A stretch of 64,000 bases of DNA from Paracoccus versutus. GTDB lineage: Bacteria; Pseudomonadota; Alphaproteobacteria; Rhodobacterales; Rhodobacteraceae. The notes under the pieces were generated by a model. It was not told the origin of the DNA, did not search any database, and worked only from the letters and a program-made list of their open reading frames with translations. The DNA is taken from NCBI RefSeq assembly GCF_000763885.1, contig NZ_JRKO01000008.1, positions 1-64,000 of the forward strand, read 5' to 3'. A program made the position numbers and the translations under genes. This document shows, one piece after another, positions 18,186 through 27,294 of this stretch (position 1 is the stretch's first letter; each line of letters starts with the position of its first letter).

Positions 18186-20264
18186 ATGGCCCGCCCCGCC
18201 CTCATCTGGCCCCTTGCCGGTGCCCCGGCCGAGGCCGCCGTACCCGCCTTGACGGGCACGGTGATCGCGACCCGCGACCTGCGCCCGCTGGGCCAGATCC
18301 TGATCGAGGATGGCGCGGTCGATCCGCGCGACCTGCTCAAGGCGCTGGTCATGCGCGAGCGCCAATCGGCGCGGCTGGGCGAGATCCTGCTGGCGCACGG
18401 CTGGGTGCGGGAAGAGGCGCTGCTGCGCGCCCTGTCCCGGCAATGGCGCGCCAGCGTGCTGGACCTGGCGGCGCTGCCGCCCGATCCGCGGCTGGTCGAT
18501 GCGATGGGCGCGCAGCTTTGCCTGGCCGAAGGCGCGGTGCCCTGGCGCCGGGTCGGCGGCGTCACCTTCATCGCCACAGCGCGTCCCGAGGGGTTCGAGG
18601 CATTGCAGGACCGCCTGCCCGAAGGGTTCGGCGCGGTGCGCATGCTGCTGTGTTCGGAAAACGCCGCGCGCGAGGCGATCCTGGCCCTGCGCCGCACCGC
18701 GCTGATCCGCCAGGCCGAAACCCGCGTGCCCGCCCAGGAAAGCTGCCGCACCCGCAACGAGCGCCGCTTCGGCCGCATTGCCGTGGGGCTGATGGCGGCA
18801 GCGGCGCTGGGGCTGGTGCTGGCGCCCAACGCGGTGATCGCGCTTCTGACGGCCTGGGCGGTGCTGACGCTGGTCGCCTCGGCCACGCTGAAGCTGTTCT
18901 CCTTTGCCGCCATCCTGCGCCGGCACCGGCAGGACCGCCTGCAAAAGCCGTCCCATGCCGCCCGGCCGCAGCCCGAGATGACGGCGCCGCTGCCGGTGAT
19001 CTCGGTCATGGTGCCGCTGTTCGCCGAGGCCGACATCGCCGAAAAGCTGATCGGCCGGCTGTCGCGGCTGGACTACCCGCGCGAGCTGATGGACATCCTG
19101 ATCGTGGTCGAGGAGACCGACCGCGTCACCTGCGAGGCGCTGCAGGGCGTCCGGCTGCCGCGCTGGCTGCGCGTGATCCAGGTGCCCGACGGGCCGGTGC
19201 GCACCAAGCCGCGGGCGCTGAACTATGCGCTGAACTTCTGCCGCGGCTCGATCATCGGGGTCTGGGACGCCGAGGACCGCCCCGAGCCGGGCCAGCTGCA
19301 CAAGGTCGCGCGCGGCTTTCACTTCGCCCCGCCCGAGGTGGCCTGCCTGCAAGGCGTGCTGGACTATTACAACCCCCGCACCAACTGGCTGGCCCGCGCC
19401 TTCACCATCGAATATGCCGCCTGGTTCCGCGGCACGCTGGCCGGGGCGGCGGCGCTGGACCTGGTGGTGCCGCTTGGCGGGACGACGCTGTTCTTCCGCC
19501 GCGACGCGCTGGAAGAGATCGGCGCCTGGGACGCCTGGAACGTGACCGAGGACGCCGACCTGGGCGTGCGCCTGACCCGGCGCGGCTATCGCACGCGGAT
19601 GCTGGACACCGTCACGCATGAAGAGGCGAACTGCCGCCTGATCCCCTGGGTCAAGCAGCGCTCGCGCTGGCTCAAGGGCTTCGCGATGACCTGGGGCGTG
19701 CATATGCGCGACCCGGTGGCGCTGTGGCGCGACCTGGGGACGCGGCGCTTCCTTGCCTTGCAGGTGCAGCTTTTCGCCTCGGTCTCGCAATACCTGCTGG
19801 CGCCGGTGCTGTGGAGCTTCTGGCTGCTCAGCCTGGGCCTGCCGCATCCGATGCGGGACATGCTGTCGGGCATGCTGGGCGGCCATGCCATCGCCCTGCT
19901 GTTCGCGCTGTTCGTGGCCTCGGAATTGCTGAACATCGCCGTCGGCCTGTGGGCGGTGCGCGGGCGGGCGCATCGCCACCTGCTGCCCTGGGTGCCGACG
20001 CTGCACCTGTATTTCCCGCTCGGCTGCCTGGCGGCCTGGAAGGCGATCTACGAGGTGGTGGTCAAGCCCTTCTACTGGGACAAGACCCAGCACGGCATCT
20101 TCGAGGCCGGCCTGGACGAGCCGCCCGAGCCCGCGCCGCCGCCCGCCGGCCGGCTGATCCCCCTGCGCGAAACCGCCGCCGGAGAGCCCGCAAGCCCCAT
20201 CGCCGCCGAAACCGACCCGGACCTCGACCCGCTGCTGGTCCCCTTGCTGGGCAAGATCGACTGA
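18186..20264 (+). CDS. Membrane glycosyltransferase (GT2) with MshEN-like N-terminal domain
   Basis: 692 aa. Residues about 35-150 contain two tandem LGxILxxxGxVxxxxLLxAL repeats (LGQILIEDGAVDPRDLLKAL; LGEILLAHGWVREEALLRAL) as in MshEN/GspE N-terminal domains, some of which bind cyclic-di-GMP. Two hydrophobic helices at about 200-240 lead into a processive GT2 domain with VWDAEDRPEP, TEDADLG and QRSRW (491-495), the D,D,D,Q..RW set of cellulose-synthase-like enzymes. More membrane helices follow at about 530-610. It likely polymerises an exported polysaccharide. The donor sugar is unknown and no partner genes adjoin. Confidence 0.83.
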   Translation: MARPALIWPLAGAPAEAAVPALTGTVIATRDLRPLGQILIEDGAVDPRDLLKALVMRERQSARLGEILLAHGWVREEALLRALSRQWRASVLDLAALPPDPRLVDAMGAQLCLAEGAVPWRRVGGVTFIATARPEGFEALQDRLPEGFGAVRMLLCSENAAREAILALRRTALIRQAETRVPAQESCRTRNERRFGRIAVGLMAAAALGLVLAPNAVIALLTAWAVLTLVASATLKLFSFAAILRRHRQDRLQKPSHAARPQPEMTAPLPVISVMVPLFAEADIAEKLIGRLSRLDYPRELMDILIVVEETDRVTCEALQGVRLPRWLRVIQVPDGPVRTKPRALNYALNFCRGSIIGVWDAEDRPEPGQLHKVARGFHFAPPEVACLQGVLDYYNPRTNWLARAFTIEYAAWFRGTLAGAAALDLVVPLGGTTLFFRRDALEEIGAWDAWNVTEDADLGVRLTRRGYRTRMLDTVTHEEANCRLIPWVKQRSRWLKGFAMTWGVHMRDPVALWRDLGTRRFLALQVQLFASVSQYLLAPVLWSFWLLSLGLPHPMRDMLSGMLGGHAIALLFALFVASELLNIAVGLWAVRGRAHRHLLPWVPTLHLYFPLGCLAAWKAIYEVVVKPFYWDKTQHGIFEAGLDEPPEPAPPPAGRLIPLRETAAGEPASPIAAETDPDLDPLLVPLLGKID

Positions 20265-20487
20265 ACCGATGCAGCCGCCTGGCACCCCCGGCAGGAGGAG
20301 CCGCGGACCCCGCAGCGAACCTACCGCAGCTTCCTGGTGCGAGGCAGGACTGGCCGAACCGGGCGCCCGGTGCCGGCTGCAGCACAGATAGAGGAGACTG
20401 CCGCCGCTTCGGGGCGCTAGGTTCTGTACTCACAGGCGGGCTGCCGTTTGGGAACGGTTCGTGCTTCGAGCGCCTTGCGGAGCTTGA

Positions 20488-20786
20488 ATGGCACCTCTCG
20501 CGCTGAGGGACCGGGAACGGGCGCGGATTGCACCGCTTCTTCCTGACAAGCCTCGTGGCCTTGCGCAGACGAACGACCGGCGCGTCCTGAACGGGATCTT
20601 CTCCATCCTGCGGACAGGGCCGGCCCTGGCGCGACCTTCCCAAGCGCTACGGTCCATATACGACCGCTTACAACCAATGGGCCAAGGCGGGGCAACGCGC
20701 TACGACAAACTCGCCAAGGGATTCCTCGCAGCCGTCACAATCGCAGCCGCAAGACTGTGGTGCGGAATTATAAGTCCATTCCCTGG
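20488..20786 (+). pseudogene. Decayed IS5-family transposase
   Basis: Three fragments of an IS5-type transposase are readable in order but in different frames. N-terminal LLPDKPRG...DDRRVLNGIF-like sequence (here NDRRVLNGIFSILRTG) ends near 20619. RPWRDLPKRYGPYTTAYNQW follows at 20621-20690 in the +1 frame. The C-terminus TRYDKLAKGFLAAVTIAAARLW (20695-20757) is back in the first frame, then VRNYKSIP (20760-20783) in the third. Most of the DDE catalytic core is deleted between the second and third fragments. It cannot encode an active enzyme. Confidence 0.7.
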
Positions 20787-20844
20787 ACAGGACCGGCTGG
20801 GGCCAGACACTTCTCCCGCTCTGTTTTCGCTTGCGGAGCTCTAA

Positions 20845-21003
20845 CAGGCTGCTGAAAAAGTCCTTGCGACAGGACAGCGCGGGCGGGGAGCCAGGAAATC
20901 CGCCTCAAATTTGCCGAAAACACCCCATTTTCGGGCCGATATCAGCTGGCTCCAGAACGATTTCCGCTGCGTCGCCCTCTCAAAATCCTTTTTCAGCAGC
21001 CTG
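20845..21003. mobile_element. MITE-like element, 159 bp, 16-bp terminal inverted repeats
   Basis: The ends CAGGCTGCTGAAAAAG (20845-20860) and CTTTTTCAGCAGCCTG (20988-21003) are perfect inverted repeats. The interior has no open reading frame of note and is less GC-rich than the surroundings. GCTGCTGAAAAAG-type ends occur on several complete insertion sequences, so this is probably a non-autonomous derivative moved by such a transposase. Flanks CTAA and CCAA nearly match but are not an exact target duplication. Confidence 0.6.
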
Positions 21004-21009
21004 CCAAGC

Positions 21010-21389
21010 GAGACCCGTGGCGGGCCTTGGCGGGCAGGAACGGCGAAGCCGGTGTCGGCTGCGGCACTGGCAGCGAACCTTGCCACGGCTTCTTGGTGCA
21101 TGGAAAGATTGGCAGGGCCGGGCACCTCTGCCGCTCGGTTCTCGCACGCGCCGCGCGAAGCGATGCCCGGCGCACGCCCCGGCGGGCAGGAACAGCGGGT
21201 CCGATGGCCATCAGAGGCCGTCGGAGCAGATGCATGTGGCGCGCCCGGGCAGGAACGATTGCATGAGTTTCCAGAAATCCCTTTGGCGTGATGCATGTCG
21301 CGCGCGCCCACGGGCAGGAACGAGCGGGCGACATGAACGCCCTGCCGACTGCGGCGATGCCTGTCGCCCGCCCTCGGGGGCAGGCACGG
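21010..21389. repeat. Dispersed 34-nt repeats with CRISPR-like spacing
   Basis: Copies start at 21010, 21162, 21229, 21290 and 21356 (a sixth, diverged, at 20268). The consensus is GATGCmTGTcGCsCGCs followed by a short GCCC/GGGC dyad and CGGGCAGGAACG. The core CGGGCAGGAAC is perfect in four copies (21031, 21183, 21246, 21311). The last four copies are 61-67 bp apart with unrelated 31-35-nt segments between them. The repeats are too unequal, and cas genes are absent, for a confident CRISPR call; REP-like hairpins are equally possible. Confidence 0.45.
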
Positions 21390-21480
21390 CCGAGCGGGGC
21401 GGGCGGCGCAGGTGGCGGACCTGCCGCGGGCTTCCTGCCGGGCTCGGCCCATCGGGCCGGCGGCGCGTTCCCGCCGGCGC

Positions 21481-24282
21481 CTATCCGGCCTGCGCCTCGA
21501 CCCCGGCCAGGACGCCGTCGATGATCGCGCCGGCGGTCTCGACCGTCGCGGCCAGCCGCTCGGCCAGTTCCTCCAGCGAGGCCGTGCCGGTCTCGCGCAG
21601 CAGGAAGGCCTGCCCGCCCTTGCCCAGGTTGTCCATGTCCAAGGGCTTTTCGGTCAGCAGCCGGCCGGCGCATTGCAGGCTCCACAGGAAGCGCCGGGCC
21701 GAGGCCAGCCTTTCGCCATCCTCGCGCCCGACCAGCCCGATCCGAGGGCCGGTGCGCAACTGCGCCTGCACCGCGCGCGCGGCCGAACCGGCCCGCAGCG
21801 CGAAACATTGCGCCAGCAGCTCGATGTCCTGCAACCGGCCGCGGCCGATCTTGGCCTCCCAGGCGCCATCCGGGGCCTTGGCGGCGAAGATGCGGGCCCG
21901 CATCCCGGCCAGATCCGGCATCACCCGCGGGTCCGTGCCGCGGGTTTGCAGCACCTCGACCCGCAGCGCCTCGACCTCCTCGGCCAGCGCGGCGGCATCG
22001 GTGCCGCAGGTGCCGATCACGCGGGCGCGGGTCAGCGCCAGATGCTCCCAGGTCCAGGCCTCGGTCATCTGGTAGTCGCGAAAGCTCTGCACCGAGGTCG
22101 CCACCGGCCCCTGCCGCCCCGAGGGGCGCAGCCGCATGTCCACCTCGTAAAGCCGCCCGGCCGAGGTCGGCGCCGAGAGCGCGGTGATCACCGCCTGGGT
22201 CAGCCGCGCGTAATAGGCCCGCGTCGCCAGGGGTTTCGGCCCCTCGGACGCCTCTTGCCCGGCGGCGTCGTAGATCACGATCAGGTCCAGGTCCGACGAG
22301 GCGTTCAGCTGTCGGGCGCCCAGCGAGCCCATGCCCAGCACCACCGCCCCGCGACCCGGCGGCGGTCCGTGGCGGCGGGCGAATTCGGCCGCGACGACCG
22401 GGAACAGCGCGGCGACCGCGGCATCGGCGACATCGGCATATTGCCCACCCGCCTCCTCGGCGCCGATCAGGCTGCGCAGGTGATGCACGCCGATGCGGAA
22501 CTGCCCCTCGTGCGCCCAGCGCCGCGCGGCGTCCAGCGCCTGTTCGTAGCCGCCGCCGGGCGCGGCCAGCGCCGCATCCAGCACCTGGTCCAGCTGGCGG
22601 CGCAGGGCGGCCGCGCCGGGCCAGGCCGCAAAGAAGCTGCCGGCCAGCACCCCGTCCAGCACCTCGGGGTGGCGGGCCAGATAGGCCGCCAGCCCCGGCG
22701 CCGTGCCGCAGATGTCGGCGATCAATTCGATCAGCTGCGGATTGGCCTCGAAGAGCGAGAAGAGCTGCACCCCGGCCGGCAGCCCGGCCAGGAAGGCGTC
22801 GAACCGCGCCAGCGCCTCTTCGGCATGGGCGGCGGCGGTCAGCCGGGTCAGCAGGTCCGGCTCGATCCGGGCAAAGACCTCGCGCCCGCGGGCCGAGCGC
22901 AGCGCGGGATAGCTGCGCCAGCGCTCCACCATCGCCTCGGCCTCGGGGGACAGCGCCGGGCGGGCCCGCTGCTCGCCGGGGGCGAAGAAATCGCCGGTCA
23001 GCGCCTCGACCCGCGCCAGGCGGGTGGCCAGGCGCGCCGACCAGGCGACGGTGTCGCCCTCGCCCATCATGCGGGCGATGGTGTCCAGCCCCTCGGCCGA
23101 GGTGGGCAGCGAATGGGTCTGTGCGTCGTTCACCATCTGGATGCGATGCTCGATCTCGCGATGCTCGCGGTAATGCGCGGTCAGCTCCTGGGCCACCTCG
23201 GGCGGCACCCAGCCCTTTTCGGCCAGCCGCGCCAGCCCCTCGACCGTGCCGCGCAGGCGCAGGTCGGGGTCGCGGCCGCCGGCGATCAGCTGGCGGGTCT
23301 GGGTGAAGAACTCGATCTCGCGGATGCCGCCCTGGCCCAGCTTCATGTTGTGGCCCGGCACCTCGATGCGGCCGTGCAGCCCCTTGTGGTCGCGGATGCG
23401 CAGCCGCATGTCGTGGGCGTCCTGGATGGCGGCGAAGTCCAGGTGCCGCCGCCAGACGAAGGGGCGCAGCTCGCGCAGGAAGCGCGCGCCCGCCGCCAGG
23501 TCGCCGCCGCAGGGCCGCGCCTTGATATAGGCGCTGCGTTCCCAGGTGCGGCCCTCGGCCTCGTAATAGGCCAGCGCCGCCGAGATCGAGATGCAGACCG
23601 GCGTCACCGCCGCATCGGGCCGCAGCCGCAGGTCGGTGCGGAAGACATAGCCCTGGTCGGTGTTGTCCGAGATCGTCGCCGCCGCCTTGCGGGTGGCGCG
23701 GATCAGGGCGGCGCGGGCCTCATACTGGTCGTCGGGATCATAGGCGCCGTCGTCGTAAAGCACGATCAGGTCGATGTCCGAGGAGTAGTTCAGCTCTGCC
23801 GCGCCCATCTTGCCCATGGCGAGCGCGACGATGCCGCCGGCTTCGGCCCCGGTCGGGGGCAGCTTGCCGCGCGCCTGCTCGGCCGCGACATGGGCGCGCA
23901 GGGCCAGGTCCGTGGCGCGGTCGGCCAGGTCGGTCAGCGCGCCCGTTACCCGTTCCAGCGGCCAGACGCCGCCCAGGTCGGCCAGCGCCGTCCACAGCGC
24001 CACCCGCCGCTTGGCGCGGCGCAGCGCCGGGCCGAGGGCATCGGCGGAAAGCGTCTCGAACCCCGCCGTCTCGCGGGCGACGACATCCCCGGGCGCCAGC
24101 GCGCCGGGCAGCCAGTCGGCCTCGCGCTCGATCAGCCCAGCCAGGTAGGGGCTGCAACCGGCGGTGCCGCGGATCAGATCGCCCAGCCGGGGATCGGCGA
24201 TCCCGGTCGCTTGCAGCGCGGAAAGGCCGCGGGCGGGGTCGGCGGGGATGGGCAGGCGGGTGATGCGGGCGGCGAAATCCAT
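21481..24282 (-). CDS. glnE: Bifunctional glutamine synthetase adenylyltransferase/deadenylase
   Basis: 933 aa with two nucleotidyltransferase halves, each with the GSxxSDxDLIVxYD core. [16 protein letters not shown] (near residue 170) belongs to the deadenylylation half, and [17 protein letters not shown] (near 665) to the adenylylation half. The protein adds or removes AMP on glutamine synthetase in response to PII and glutamine. Length and domain order are normal. It is monocistronic here and divergent from bpt. Confidence 0.95.
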   Translation of the reverse strand: MDFAARITRLPIPADPARGLSALQATGIADPRLGDLIRGTAGCSPYLAGLIEREADWLPGALAPGDVVARETAGFETLSADALGPALRRAKRRVALWTALADLGGVWPLERVTGALTDLADRATDLALRAHVAAEQARGKLPPTGAEAGGIVALAMGKMGAAELNYSSDIDLIVLYDDGAYDPDDQYEARAALIRATRKAAATISDNTDQGYVFRTDLRLRPDAAVTPVCISISAALAYYEAEGRTWERSAYIKARPCGGDLAAGARFLRELRPFVWRRHLDFAAIQDAHDMRLRIRDHKGLHGRIEVPGHNMKLGQGGIREIEFFTQTRQLIAGGRDPDLRLRGTVEGLARLAEKGWVPPEVAQELTAHYREHREIEHRIQMVNDAQTHSLPTSAEGLDTIARMMGEGDTVAWSARLATRLARVEALTGDFFAPGEQRARPALSPEAEAMVERWRSYPALRSARGREVFARIEPDLLTRLTAAAHAEEALARFDAFLAGLPAGVQLFSLFEANPQLIELIADICGTAPGLAAYLARHPEVLDGVLAGSFFAAWPGAAALRRQLDQVLDAALAAPGGGYEQALDAARRWAHEGQFRIGVHHLRSLIGAEEAGGQYADVADAAVAALFPVVAAEFARRHGPPPGRGAVVLGMGSLGARQLNASSDLDLIVIYDAAGQEASEGPKPLATRAYYARLTQAVITALSAPTSAGRLYEVDMRLRPSGRQGPVATSVQSFRDYQMTEAWTWEHLALTRARVIGTCGTDAAALAEEVEALRVEVLQTRGTDPRVMPDLAGMRARIFAAKAPDGAWEAKIGRGRLQDIELLAQCFALRAGSAARAVQAQLRTGPRIGLVGREDGERLASARRFLWSLQCAGRLLTEKPLDMDNLGKGGQAFLLRETGTASLEELAERLAATVETAGAIIDGVLAGVEAQAG

Positions 24283-24513
24283 GGCCGCAGCCTAGCCGCA
24301 GCCGGCGCCGCGTCAATGCCGCGCGAATGGACCGAGAGGTTCAATTCTTGCGGTTTTCCCTGCTTGGCGCGGGGTGCAACTGTTGCTAGGCTCGGCCCAA
24401 GAGCAATCCACAACGCAGCCCCGACCGCCGCCAATGCGCGCCGAGATGAGAGTGACCCGACCGCAGCATGCGCCGCCAGGCGCGGCGCGCCCCAGACGCC
24501 GGGGGCGCGGCTG

Positions 24514-25359
24514 ATGCGGCACAGCCTGCCTCATGCGCCGCAATTCTATGTGACGGCGCCGCAGCCCTGCCCCTATCTGCACGGCCGGGCCGAACGCAAG
24601 CTGTTCACCGCGCTGACCGGCGATTCGGCCAACGAGCTGAACAACGCCCTGTCGCGCCAGGGCTTCCGCCGCTCGCAGAACGTGCTTTACCGGCCCAGCT
24701 GCGAAAGCTGCGTGGCCTGCATGTCGGCCCGCATCCGGGTGTCCGAGTTCCAGCCCTCGCGCACGCAGCGCCGGATCGCGCGCAGGAACGTGCATCTGCG
24801 CCGCCTTGCCACCAGCGCCTGGGCGACCGAGGAACAGTATGAACTGTTCCGCGCCTATCTGGACGAACGCCATGCCGACGGCGGCATGGCCGACATGGAC
24901 ATCTTCGAATTCGCCGCGATGATCGAGGAGACGCCGGTGCGCACCCGCGTCATCGAATATCGCACGCACCAGGGCGACAGCAGCGAGATCCCGCCGCCGC
25001 CCGGCAGCGACCGGCTGGTCGCGGTCTGCCTGACCGACGTGCTGGATGACGGGCTGAGCCTGGTCTACAGCTTCTATGACCCGGCGCTGGAAAGCGCGAG
25101 CCTGGGCACGCATATCATCCTGGACCATATCGATCTGGCGCGCAGCGCCGGCCTGCCCTTCGTCTACCTGGGCTATTGGGTGCCCGGCAGCCGCAAGATG
25201 GACTACAAGGCGAAATTCTCGGCGCTGGAGATCTACAAGGGCGGCGTCTGGCAGCCGATCGGCGACCCGGCGCAGCACACGTCGGACATCCACCCCCTGT
25301 CCATCGACCCCATCGTCGAGCAGGTGGCGCGGATCAACCTGCCCTCGAACCGGAAATGA
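24514..25359 (+). CDS. bpt: Aspartate/glutamate leucyltransferase (N-end rule, Bpt)
   Basis: 281 aa. [38 protein letters not shown] (conserved Cys pairs) and [20 protein letters not shown] are the blocks of the bacterial arginyltransferase-like Bpt family. The enzyme attaches Leu from leucyl-tRNA to proteins with N-terminal Asp or Glu, marking them for ClpAP. The start ATG 24514 gives the usual N-terminus ([12 protein letters not shown]). A possible promoter TTGGCG-N17-TAGGCT lies at 24364-24392 in the 231-bp divergent gap with glnE. Confidence 0.92.
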   Translation: MRHSLPHAPQFYVTAPQPCPYLHGRAERKLFTALTGDSANELNNALSRQGFRRSQNVLYRPSCESCVACMSARIRVSEFQPSRTQRRIARRNVHLRRLATSAWATEEQYELFRAYLDERHADGGMADMDIFEFAAMIEETPVRTRVIEYRTHQGDSSEIPPPPGSDRLVAVCLTDVLDDGLSLVYSFYDPALESASLGTHIILDHIDLARSAGLPFVYLGYWVPGSRKMDYKAKFSALEIYKGGVWQPIGDPAQHTSDIHPLSIDPIVEQVARINLPSNRK

Positions 25360-25435
25360 TTACCGAAAAGCCGGCGTCTTGGTAAGAATATTTCAAGAAT
25401 TTGCGGCACCGGGTCATTTTCTTGGACAATCGCCA

Positions 25436-25503
25436 TTGACCGCGCCTCGCCGCACCCATAGTTTTCCGCGTCGCAGCGGGGCGGCTGTCCCCGCCGCGTT
25501 TTT
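25436..25503 (+). promoter_or_regulatory. ilvB promoter and leader hairpin with T-tract
   Basis: TTGACC (25436-25441) with an ATAGTT-like -10 (25458-25463) would start transcription near 25470. Just downstream GCGGGG (25476-25481) pairs with CCCCGC (25489-25494), followed closely by TTTTT (25499-25503), ten bases before the ilvB ribosome site GGAGA. This looks like a small intrinsic terminator in the leader, possibly attenuating ilvBN. No branched-chain-rich leader peptide was found. Confidence 0.4.
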
Positions 25504-25524
25504 GTTCAGAGATGGAGAATGGGC

Positions 25525-27279
25525 ATGTCCCGACAGATGACGGGTGCAAGGATGGTTATCGAGGCTCTGCGCGATCAGGGCGTCGATACGGTATTCGGCT
25601 ATCCGGGCGGGGCGGTACTTCCCATCTATGACGAGATTTTCCAGCAAAACGACATCAAGCACATCCTGGTCCGCCACGAACAGGGCGCCGTCCACATGGC
25701 CGAGGGCTATGCCCGCTCGACCGGCAAGCCGGGGGTGGTGCTGGTCACGTCCGGTCCCGGCGCGACCAATGCCGTCACCGGGCTGACCGACGCGCTGATG
25801 GATTCGATCCCCATCGTCGTGCTGACCGGGCAGGTTCCGACCTTCCTGATCGGCACCGACGGCTTCCAGGAGGCCGACACCATCGGCATCACCCGCCCCT
25901 GCACCAAGCACAACTGGCTGGTGAAAGAGACGGACGAGCTGGCGGCGACGATCCACAAGGCCTTCCACATCGCCACCTCGGGCCGTCCGGGGCCGGTGCT
26001 GATCGACATTCCCAAGGACGTGCAATTCGCCACCGGCGAATATGTCGGGCCCAAGCAGATCGAGACGCCCAGCTACCAGCCGGCGAAGAAGGGCGACCTA
26101 GCCACCATCACCCGGCTGGTCGAGCTGATGGAGACGGCCGAGCGGCCGATCTTCTATACCGGCGGCGGCGTCATCAACTCGGGCCCCGGCGCCAGCCAGC
26201 TGCTGCGCGAGCTGGCGGATGCGACGGGCTTTCCCGTCACCTCGACGCTGATGGGGCTGGGGGCCTATCCGGCCTCGGGGTCGAAATGGATCGGCATGCT
26301 GGGCATGCATGGCCTTTACGAGGCCAACATGGCCATGCACGATTGCGACCTGATGATCGCGGTGGGGGCGCGCTTCGACGACCGCATCACCGGGCGGGTC
26401 GCGGATTTCAGCCCCGGCTCGGTCAAGGCGCAGATCGACATCGACCCCAGCTCGATCAACAAGGTGATCCATGTCGACCTGCCCATCGTCGGCGATGTCG
26501 GCCATGTGCTGGAAGACATGCTGAAGGTCTGGAAGGCCCGCGGCCGCAAGACCAATCCCGAGCCGCTGCGGGCATGGTGGGCGCAGATCGAGCAGTGGAA
26601 GGCGCGCAACTGCCTTGCCTATCGCAACTCGGACAAGGTCATCAAGCCGCAGCACGCCTTGCAGCGCCTTCAGGCGCTGACCGCCGCGCGCAAGCCCTAT
26701 TTCACCACCGAGGTCGGCCAGCATCAGATGTGGGCGGCGCAGTTCCTGCATTTCGAGGATCCGAACCACTGGATGACCTCGGGCGGGCTGGGGACGATGG
26801 GCTATGGCCTGCCCGCCTCGATCGGGGTGCAGGTCGCCCATCCCGAGGCGCTGGTGGTCAACGTCGCCGGCGAGGCGTCCTGGCTGATGAACATGCAGGA
26901 AATGGCGACCGCCGTGCAGTTCCGCGCGCCGGTCAAGCAGTTCATCCTGAACAACGAGCGCCTGGGCATGGTCCGGCAATGGCAGCAATTGCTGCATGGC
27001 GAGCGCTACAGCCAGAGCTGGTCGGAAAGCCTGCCCGATTTCGTCAAGCTGGCCGAGGCCTTTGGCTGCGGCGGGCGCACGGTTTCGGACCCGGCCGACC
27101 TGGACGCGGCGATCCAGGAGATGATCGACTATGACGGCCCGTTCATCCTGGACGTGCTGGTCGAAAAGCACGAGAACTGCTTCCCGATGATCCCCTCGGG
27201 CAAGCCGCATAACGAGATGCTCTTGGGCGAGGCATCGACCGAAGGCGCCATCACCGGCGCCGGCGCGGCCCTGGTCTGA
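25525..27279 (+). CDS. ilvB: Acetolactate synthase large subunit
   Basis: 584 aa thiamine-diphosphate enzyme that makes acetolactate or acetohydroxybutyrate for valine, leucine and isoleucine synthesis. The catalytic Glu lies in VRHEQGAVHMAEGYAR. The thiamine-diphosphate motif reads GEAS (449-452) ... ILNNERLGMV, with Glu where most families have Asp (GDG/GDA); this variant is recalled from other Rhodobacterales. The start ATG 25525 is six bases after GGAGA; an ATG two codons upstream abuts the site. ilvN follows after 15 bp. Confidence 0.95.
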   Translation: MSRQMTGARMVIEALRDQGVDTVFGYPGGAVLPIYDEIFQQNDIKHILVRHEQGAVHMAEGYARSTGKPGVVLVTSGPGATNAVTGLTDALMDSIPIVVLTGQVPTFLIGTDGFQEADTIGITRPCTKHNWLVKETDELAATIHKAFHIATSGRPGPVLIDIPKDVQFATGEYVGPKQIETPSYQPAKKGDLATITRLVELMETAERPIFYTGGGVINSGPGASQLLRELADATGFPVTSTLMGLGAYPASGSKWIGMLGMHGLYEANMAMHDCDLMIAVGARFDDRITGRVADFSPGSVKAQIDIDPSSINKVIHVDLPIVGDVGHVLEDMLKVWKARGRKTNPEPLRAWWAQIEQWKARNCLAYRNSDKVIKPQHALQRLQALTAARKPYFTTEVGQHQMWAAQFLHFEDPNHWMTSGGLGTMGYGLPASIGVQVAHPEALVVNVAGEASWLMNMQEMATAVQFRAPVKQFILNNERLGMVRQWQQLLHGERYSQSWSESLPDFVKLAEAFGCGGRTVSDPADLDAAIQEMIDYDGPFILDVLVEKHENCFPMIPSGKPHNEMLLGEASTEGAITGAGAALV

Positions 27280-27294
27280 GGTTAGGAGAAGAAC

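Larger units (their letters stand above)
20268..21123. repeat. Diverged direct-repeat blocks flanking the mobile-element remnants
   Basis: Block 1 (20268-20364) and block 2 (21010-21123) each begin with a GATGC/GAGAC...CGGGCAGGA-type element. Each continues with a segment starting GCAGCGAACCT and containing CTTGGTGC/CCTGGTGC and ending CCGGGC (20312-20364 against 21070-21123). The IS5-type remnant and the MITE lie between them. The simplest reading is an older repeated region later interrupted by transposable elements. Confidence 0.5.
20265..21480. other. Gene-free convergent region filled with repeats and mobile-element remnants
   Basis: This 1.2-kb gap between the 3' ends of the glycosyltransferase gene and glnE holds no intact gene. 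It contains dispersed 34-nt repeats (20268-20301, 21010-21389), a longer diverged direct repeat (20312-20364 and 21070-21123), a decayed IS5-type transposase (20488-20786) and a MITE-like element (20845-21003). Reading frames spanning it have no recognisable protein features. Base composition falls locally around 20600-20990, consistent with inserted DNA. Confidence 0.75.

Noticed and set aside
21010-21389. Calling the 34-nt repeats a bona fide CRISPR array
   Set aside because: Repeats differ from each other at many positions, spacing is uneven and no cas gene is present in the window; kept as a finding only.
20993-21808. Long minus-strand frame across the repeat region into the glnE 3' end
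   Set aside because: It is low-complexity Arg/Ala/Pro-rich translation of GC-rich DNA, overlaps glnE out of frame and shows no protein motif.
25356-25385. Leader peptide MITEKPASW before ilvB
   Set aside because: It contains a single Ile and no Val/Leu run, overlaps the bpt stop codon and lies upstream of the likely promoter, so it is not a classical attenuation peptide.
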